Below, in pieces: positions 15,674 through 19,432 of a stretch of 19,432 nt of DNA. The stretch comes from CAZKEW01 sp964580435. GTDB taxonomy: Bacteria > Acidobacteriota > Aminicenantia > Aminicenantales > UBA8522. Below the pieces are notes generated by a model. The model was not told the origin of the DNA. It saw nothing but the letters and a program-made list of their open reading frames with translations, and made no database searches. Within the stretch, counting starts at the first letter, position 1, and each line of letters opens with the position of its first letter. The stretch lies in the NCBI GenBank assembly GCA_964580435.1, contig CAZOKP010000051.1, positions 1 to 19,432 on the forward strand. Direction: 5' to 3'. A program made the translations under genes and the position numbers.

Positions 15674-16333
15674 ATGAAATCACCAAAAATGACAGGGGTT
15701 CTCTTTTCGGTATTTCTCTTGATTCTATCTTCGTCCGTTATTTTCGCCCAGACGGCCGTCCCTAAGGCGAAGCTTCCCGTGCTGACGACGTCCGCCGGAC
15801 AGAGCAATGATGTCACCACCATGAATATCGTCCTTGAAGAAGCAGGCATTGGATATGATTACTGCGACGTGCCTGATATCGACATGATGAAAGCCGGTGT
15901 CGGCTTGGCGGATAAAGAATCCGGGCCGGGATTCCATGCGGAGGTTTATACAGACCTGACCAAGTTCCCCAAAGGGACGCCTTACAAGACAGTCATTGTG
16001 GCCATTGGCGCCAGCTTGAAAGGCATGGGGGCGTCGGGCCTGACCATCGAGACGGAAGAAGCCCGCCTGAAGAGACTCATCGACTATGGGAAGCAGAACA
16101 AGGTTTTCATCATCGCTGTTCATGTCGGCGGGACGGCATTGAGAGGAGCTCCGGGCAGCGACAACGAAAGGATGATCGACGCCGTCGCTCCAGCAGCCGA
16201 CTATATTATCGTTACCAAGGACAGCAACAAAGACGGACGTTTCACGAAAATCGCCAAGAGTAAGAATATTCCACTCACTGAGGTTGAATTCGCTCTCGAC
16301 CTCGTCGGCATCATGAAGCAGGTCTTTCAATAG
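15674..16333 (+). CDS. Secreted DUF6305-like protein
   Basis: A 219-residue protein with a clear Sec signal (residues 1-25, ending VIFAQT). The mature part alternates strands and helices like a Rossmann or flavodoxin-like fold: PVLTTSAGQSNDVTTMNIVL, then VIVAIGASLKGMGASGLTIE, then FIIAVHVGGTALRGAPGSDN, then DYIIVTKDSNKDGRF. I believe this is the family called DUF6305, from memory of its opening motif. Function is unknown. Glycine- and serine-rich loops (TSAGQS, GASLKGMGAS, GGTALRG) line up as one possible ligand site. The ATG has AAAGGAG 11 bases upstream, a long spacing. ATG 15663 opens a 4-codon frame whose TGA overlaps the real start (ATGA), which might couple initiation. Its place beside a permease suggests a periplasmic binding role (inference). 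Confidence 0.8.
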   Translation: MKSPKMTGVLFSVFLLILSSSVIFAQTAVPKAKLPVLTTSAGQSNDVTTMNIVLEEAGIGYDYCDVPDIDMMKAGVGLADKESGPGFHAEVYTDLTKFPKGTPYKTVIVAIGASLKGMGASGLTIETEEARLKRLIDYGKQNKVFIIAVHVGGTALRGAPGSDNERMIDAVAPAADYIIVTKDSNKDGRFTKIAKSKNIPLTEVEFALDLVGIMKQVFQ

Positions 16334-16450
16334 GAGTCTCGACCCGTTCGACGCGTCCTCTGCGAGGAGGCCTTGGATATCGCTCCCGGCCTGAATCACT
16401 CGCATGTCATGGGTAAAACCGAGTTCCCTGTCGATGGGAGGGTCAAAAAG

Positions 16451-18826
16451 ATGAATAAAAGGATATTCTTGATATCTCTCCTTGGGCTTTTGATTGTTTG
16501 TCCCCTTTCCCCGGGCGTCCAGGAAGAGGCCCTCTCATCTAAGAATTCGTCTTCTTTTGCGCCCGTCCCTTTGGCCCAGTACCTGAGCTATGCCCGCTCT
16601 TCAGCCGACCTGGTCTGGAGCCATTACGACGAGCTCATCACTAAATGGAAACAAGGATTCGACCCGGAGAATGTCTTTGGCTACAGGCCTCCCTCGGGAT
16701 TGCTCGAGATGGCCCTCATCTACGCATATCTTTACGGAGCGGAAAAAAAGACAGAATACGCCGAGAGATCCAAGAAAGTCCTGCTGACGTATGGAGACTT
16801 TAGGGCTCTCTATCCCGATTGGGCCAAGGCCAAAAGAGCCGATTATGCTGACGACGTCCCGGTGCTCCCGGATTTTTTTACGGTTATGCGCTATGTCCGG
16901 GCCTATGATATTCTGAACAGCTCGGGAAAGTTAAGTTCCTCTGAGGCCAAAAAAATGGAAGCGGACATCGCCCAGAGCATGGACTATCTCCTCCGCAGCC
17001 AGGAATGGGGCCCGATGAACAGAGCCGCGCTGCGAGCCGAATCCCTGGCCTGGGCAGTCAGGGCGCTCCCTTCTCACCCCAGAGCCAAGGTCTGGGAAAT
17101 GCAGCGCCGGGCCCTGGGCGACGACAACTGGGGCAACTGGCAGATCGAGGACGCCACGATTTATAACGGCGTCTGGCTTTACTCCCTTCTCGGCTACGCC
17201 GACGCCCTAAACAAAAGGGAGGAGCTCTTAAGAACTCCGGAAATGTATTACTATGCAGACTACTATCTCCATCTCTTGAGCCCGGCTGGGATAATTCCCG
17301 ATTTCGGCGACGCCAGCTGGGGAGCCAACTGGAGCCATTATCTTGTTTTTTTTGAGGCGGCGGCCAGCGTCCGCAAGGACGCCCACCTTAAATGGGCGGC
17401 AGCAACAGTTGCCCGAAAATTCATCGATTTTAAAACCCCCGACAACGTCGGCTTGGGCTGTATTCTCCTGGACTGTTATCGCTGGGGAAGCGACCGCCTC
17501 CCCGCTCAGCCTCCCGCCGCTCTTTCCGAAGAGGTCATGGAAGACGTCCAGGGAAAAAAAATCGTCTTCCGTAGCGGCTGGCAGTCCCAAGATACTTATC
17601 TTCTTCTCAATTACCGGGATGAGGGCGACGGCGGCCTGAATTTCCGGGATTATCTGAGGGACACGCTTCCCGTTGAAGAGGAGAAAATGACCCACGGCCA
17701 TTCTGATGAAAACAGCATCGTCTTGCTCATGTCCGGCGGCTCCATCCTGCTCCATGATGCCGGCTACAGGGATTATATGCCCAGCGGTCCTTACGGCGCC
17801 TACCGTCAGGATTATTTTCACAACCGTCTTTGCGTCCGGCCTGAAAAGATCTTCATGGGGCAGAACAAAGGCGAGTTCCGCTACAGCAATCGCGACGAGG
17901 TCCCGGGGCAGTCCGTCCTTGATTTTCTCCATGACGCCGGCTCTTACCGCCCCGTGCGGACCCAGAAGGTGGATTTTTTGACGTTCGAGGATTTCGACTA
18001 CAGTCGCACCCGCGTCATCGACGACAACTGGGGATACGAATGGGACCGCATTGTGACCTATATTAAAAATCCTGAAATATTCGTCATTTTTGACGTCTTC
18101 AAGGCCCGCAGGGAGGAAGTTTTTACTCTCTCCAACCTTTGGCATACCCAGAAAATCGTCGCCAGCGGAGACCATTGGTACACGACCAGATACGAGAAAA
18201 TCCAGAGCAGCGTTCTGCCCGCGGACAGGCAGCTGCTTATCGTTTTCCCCTCTACTCACTACCGCCTCGAGGGCGTCGAGCCGATCCAGCGCCATGGTCA
18301 GGATGAATTCTTCATCTATCAAACGACCGGGCAGCATTTTGAGCTAGGCGAAACCGTGGGCTTCGTTACGGTCCTAATCGCCTGCGCAGGAAATACAAAT
18401 CCCATCGATTGGGTCAACCGGGTCAGTCTTTTGCCAGTTGAGCCTGAAAGAGCAGGGCTGGGCGTCCGGATAGACTCTGGGGAGCAAACGATCGTGGTGG
18501 CGATGAAAAATGACCTTCGTAGGGATATGGCCCGCGATTGGCGCCGGCCGAGATATACCTATAATGCGGGGAAAATCCGCTTTGGCGAACTCGAGACCAA
18601 CGGAGATTTTCTTTTCGCTTCCACGACTAAAATTAAAGGGCGGCCTGATGCGGCCAGGCTCGCTTATACGATCGTCAACCTCAGCAAAGCCCTCTATGGC
18701 AGTCAGGTTCTATTTGAGGCCAAGCCTTCAGTTTTCGGGCTGGCGTTTGACGGAAGTCCGGACAGCCCGGGAGTCGGAAAACTCCGTTATTGGCGAGATG
18801 AAGTGGAGATAAAAGAAGAACGCTGA
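16451..18826 (+). CDS. Secreted heparinase II/III-like polysaccharide lyase candidate
   Basis: A 791-residue protein starting at ATG 16451, where GGGAGGG lies 8 bases upstream and a Sec signal (MNKRIFLISLLGLLIV) begins directly; the frame can be read from TTG 16373, but that would place 26 polar residues before the signal. Residues about 40-350 are helical and probably form the alpha/alpha toroid of lyases (GPMNRAALRAESLAWAV near 187-203, NWGNWQIEDATIYNG near 226-240). Residues about 365-640 form a beta-sandwich with the family-like block THGHSDENSIVLLMSGGSILLHD (His415, His417, Asp419), then YFHN near 455-458. Heparinase II/III-type lyases split uronate-containing glycans by beta-elimination. 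The substrate is unknown and some relatives may lack activity. The 117-base gap before it holds only a small TCCTC/GAGGA hairpin (16356-16368). Confidence 0.82.
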   Translation: MNKRIFLISLLGLLIVCPLSPGVQEEALSSKNSSSFAPVPLAQYLSYARSSADLVWSHYDELITKWKQGFDPENVFGYRPPSGLLEMALIYAYLYGAEKKTEYAERSKKVLLTYGDFRALYPDWAKAKRADYADDVPVLPDFFTVMRYVRAYDILNSSGKLSSSEAKKMEADIAQSMDYLLRSQEWGPMNRAALRAESLAWAVRALPSHPRAKVWEMQRRALGDDNWGNWQIEDATIYNGVWLYSLLGYADALNKREELLRTPEMYYYADYYLHLLSPAGIIPDFGDASWGANWSHYLVFFEAAASVRKDAHLKWAAATVARKFIDFKTPDNVGLGCILLDCYRWGSDRLPAQPPAALSEEVMEDVQGKKIVFRSGWQSQDTYLLLNYRDEGDGGLNFRDYLRDTLPVEEEKMTHGHSDENSIVLLMSGGSILLHDAGYRDYMPSGPYGAYRQDYFHNRLCVRPEKIFMGQNKGEFRYSNRDEVPGQSVLDFLHDAGSYRPVRTQKVDFLTFEDFDYSRTRVIDDNWGYEWDRIVTYIKNPEIFVIFDVFKARREEVFTLSNLWHTQKIVASGDHWYTTRYEKIQSSVLPADRQLLIVFPSTHYRLEGVEPIQRHGQDEFFIYQTTGQHFELGETVGFVTVLIACAGNTNPIDWVNRVSLLPVEPERAGLGVRIDSGEQTIVVAMKNDLRRDMARDWRRPRYTYNAGKIRFGELETNGDFLFASTTKIKGRPDAARLAYTIVNLSKALYGSQVLFEAKPSVFGLAFDGSPDSPGVGKLRYWRDEVEIKEER

Positions 18827-18841
18827 TCGACTCTTAACGCT

Positions 18842-19360
18842 TCAGCCTGCCGTCTTGAATTTGTCCATGGCTTTTTTGTTGAGCTCCTTGGCCCCGGCCA
18901 ATAGCTCTGTGAGTTTATCCAGGAGAATGCGCACCTTGATGTTGGCCAATTTTCTTTTTCCGGTCCTCTGGGGCTCGAAATCCTTGACCAGGAGCCGCCC
19001 GATATCATCGGCAGACATCCATTGTTTAAGGTACTCGTCGGTTACAGCTTCCGCTTTCAGCTTATCCAAATCCTGACTCGACGCCAGGATCTTTTGCTGC
19101 TCCAAATATTCCGTTCTCCATTTCTCGATGTCCCCCGCTGAGTGGGGAGGCAGCGGCCCAAGGAGTCTTTTGGCCTCTTTGAACGCCTCCTGATAAAATT
19201 TTTCGCCGTCTCGGAGATAGTTGCGGGCTTTATAATATTGGGGACTTGCCGCCGCACTTTCGCTCTTCAAATAATCCTCGAAAGTATGAACGGCGAGCTG
19301 CAGGCTGTTAAAGCAATCAGAAACCCTGAAATAGAGCAGATTCTCCAACTTCGTATTCAC
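18842..19360 (-). CDS. Helical hypothetical protein
   Basis: A 172-residue protein I do not recognise. It starts with GTG at 19360, with AAGGAG about 8 bases upstream, and has no signal peptide. It is rich in Lys, Glu, Leu and Ala and predicted to be almost all helical, with possible coiled-coil stretches (EKFYQEAFKEAKRLL, EYLEQQKILASSQDLDKLKAEA, LLDKLTELLAGAKELNKKAMDKF). The middle Pro-rich turn LGPLPPHSAGDIEKW may separate two bundles. It converges on the lyase gene with only 15 bases between the stops, and no strong terminator is visible there. It has its own AT-rich upstream region with a candidate promoter, so it is probably a separate unit. Confidence 0.8.
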   Translation of the reverse strand: MNTKLENLLYFRVSDCFNSLQLAVHTFEDYLKSESAAASPQYYKARNYLRDGEKFYQEAFKEAKRLLGPLPPHSAGDIEKWRTEYLEQQKILASSQDLDKLKAEAVTDEYLKQWMSADDIGRLLVKDFEPQRTGKRKLANIKVRILLDKLTELLAGAKELNKKAMDKFKTAG

Positions 19361-19391
19361 TTGCTGGCTCCTTCTTCCTCGCTATTTAAAT

Positions 19392-19420
19392 ATTTAAAAC
19401 AAAAAAGAAAAAGAAGTCAA
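19392..19420 (-). promoter_or_regulatory. Candidate promoter of the helical hypothetical gene
   Basis: On the minus strand TTGACT (19420-19415) is followed after 17 T-rich bases by TTAAAT (19397-19392), within an AT-rich near-palindrome ATTTAAATATTTAAA. The -35 box is 5 of 6 and the -10 box 4 of 6. The leader to the GTG start would be about 25 bases and contains the AAGGAG ribosome site. Confidence 0.5.
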
Positions 19421-19432
19421 TACGGTTAATAA

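Noticed and set aside
16373..16450. TTG start giving the lyase-like protein 26 extra residues
   Set aside because: AGGAGG is only 2 bases from this TTG, and ATG 16451 has better spacing and is followed at once by a Sec signal.
17228..18337. Minus-strand open frame of 369 codons within the lyase-like gene
   Set aside because: A shadow of codon bias in the plus-strand gene; no domain or ribosome site supports it.
18827..18841. Bidirectional terminator between the convergent lyase and hypothetical genes
   Set aside because: Only 15 bases separate the stops and I see no stable stem with a T-tract there.

Overview
The window looks like part of a bacterial chromosome of moderate GC (mid-50s per cent by eye), densely coded, with strong Shine-Dalgarno sequences (GGAGG type) and many exported proteins. 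The mix is large secreted peptidases, a Gfo/Idh/MocA oxidoreductase beside a TIM-barrel/DUF1080 protein, a NupG-type transporter, a DUF6305 protein and a heparinase-like lyase. It suggests an uncultured heterotroph of the Acidobacteriota/Candidatus Aminicenantes kind. That assignment is an inference from gene content, not from a marker gene. I see no rRNA, tRNA, CRISPR array, transposase or phage gene.

Layout. Minus strand, positions 1-4138: a four-gene operon runs leftward from a near-consensus sigma-70 promoter (4181-4209). It encodes a membrane-anchored SAM methyltransferase-like protein, a DUF2207 membrane protein with a polyglycine tail, a small lipoprotein, and a MenA-type UbiA prenyltransferase cut by the window edge. 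Minus strand, 4438-11054: a second leftward group encodes a PilZ protein, a NupG-family MFS transporter, a Gfo/Idh/MocA oxidoreductase, a secreted sugar isomerase/DUF1080 fusion (joined to the oxidoreductase by an ATGA overlap), and an exported-looking oligopeptidase B. A 299-base gene-free stretch (4139-4437) separates the two groups. It holds the promoter and a structured inverted repeat.

Plus strand, 11154-18826: a rightward group starts from a divergent promoter opposite the PilZ gene. It encodes a DctM/ion-transporter-like permease, a 51-residue membrane microprotein, an aspartoacylase/succinylglutamate desuccinylase-like hydrolase, a C69 dipeptidase, a secreted DUF6305 protein and a secreted heparinase II/III-like protein. 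A helical hypothetical gene (18842-19360, minus) converges on its end.

How the genes may work together (inference). The oxidoreductase, isomerase/DUF1080 and MFS genes match the parts of the recently recognised glycoside 3-oxidation route, in which a 3-keto sugar is made and its glycosidic bond is then cleaved. The plus-strand cluster looks like an uptake and hydrolysis unit for peptides or N-acyl amino acids. In it, the permease, the microprotein and DUF6305 could form an undescribed transporter assembly. This cluster is the best candidate here for a new system.
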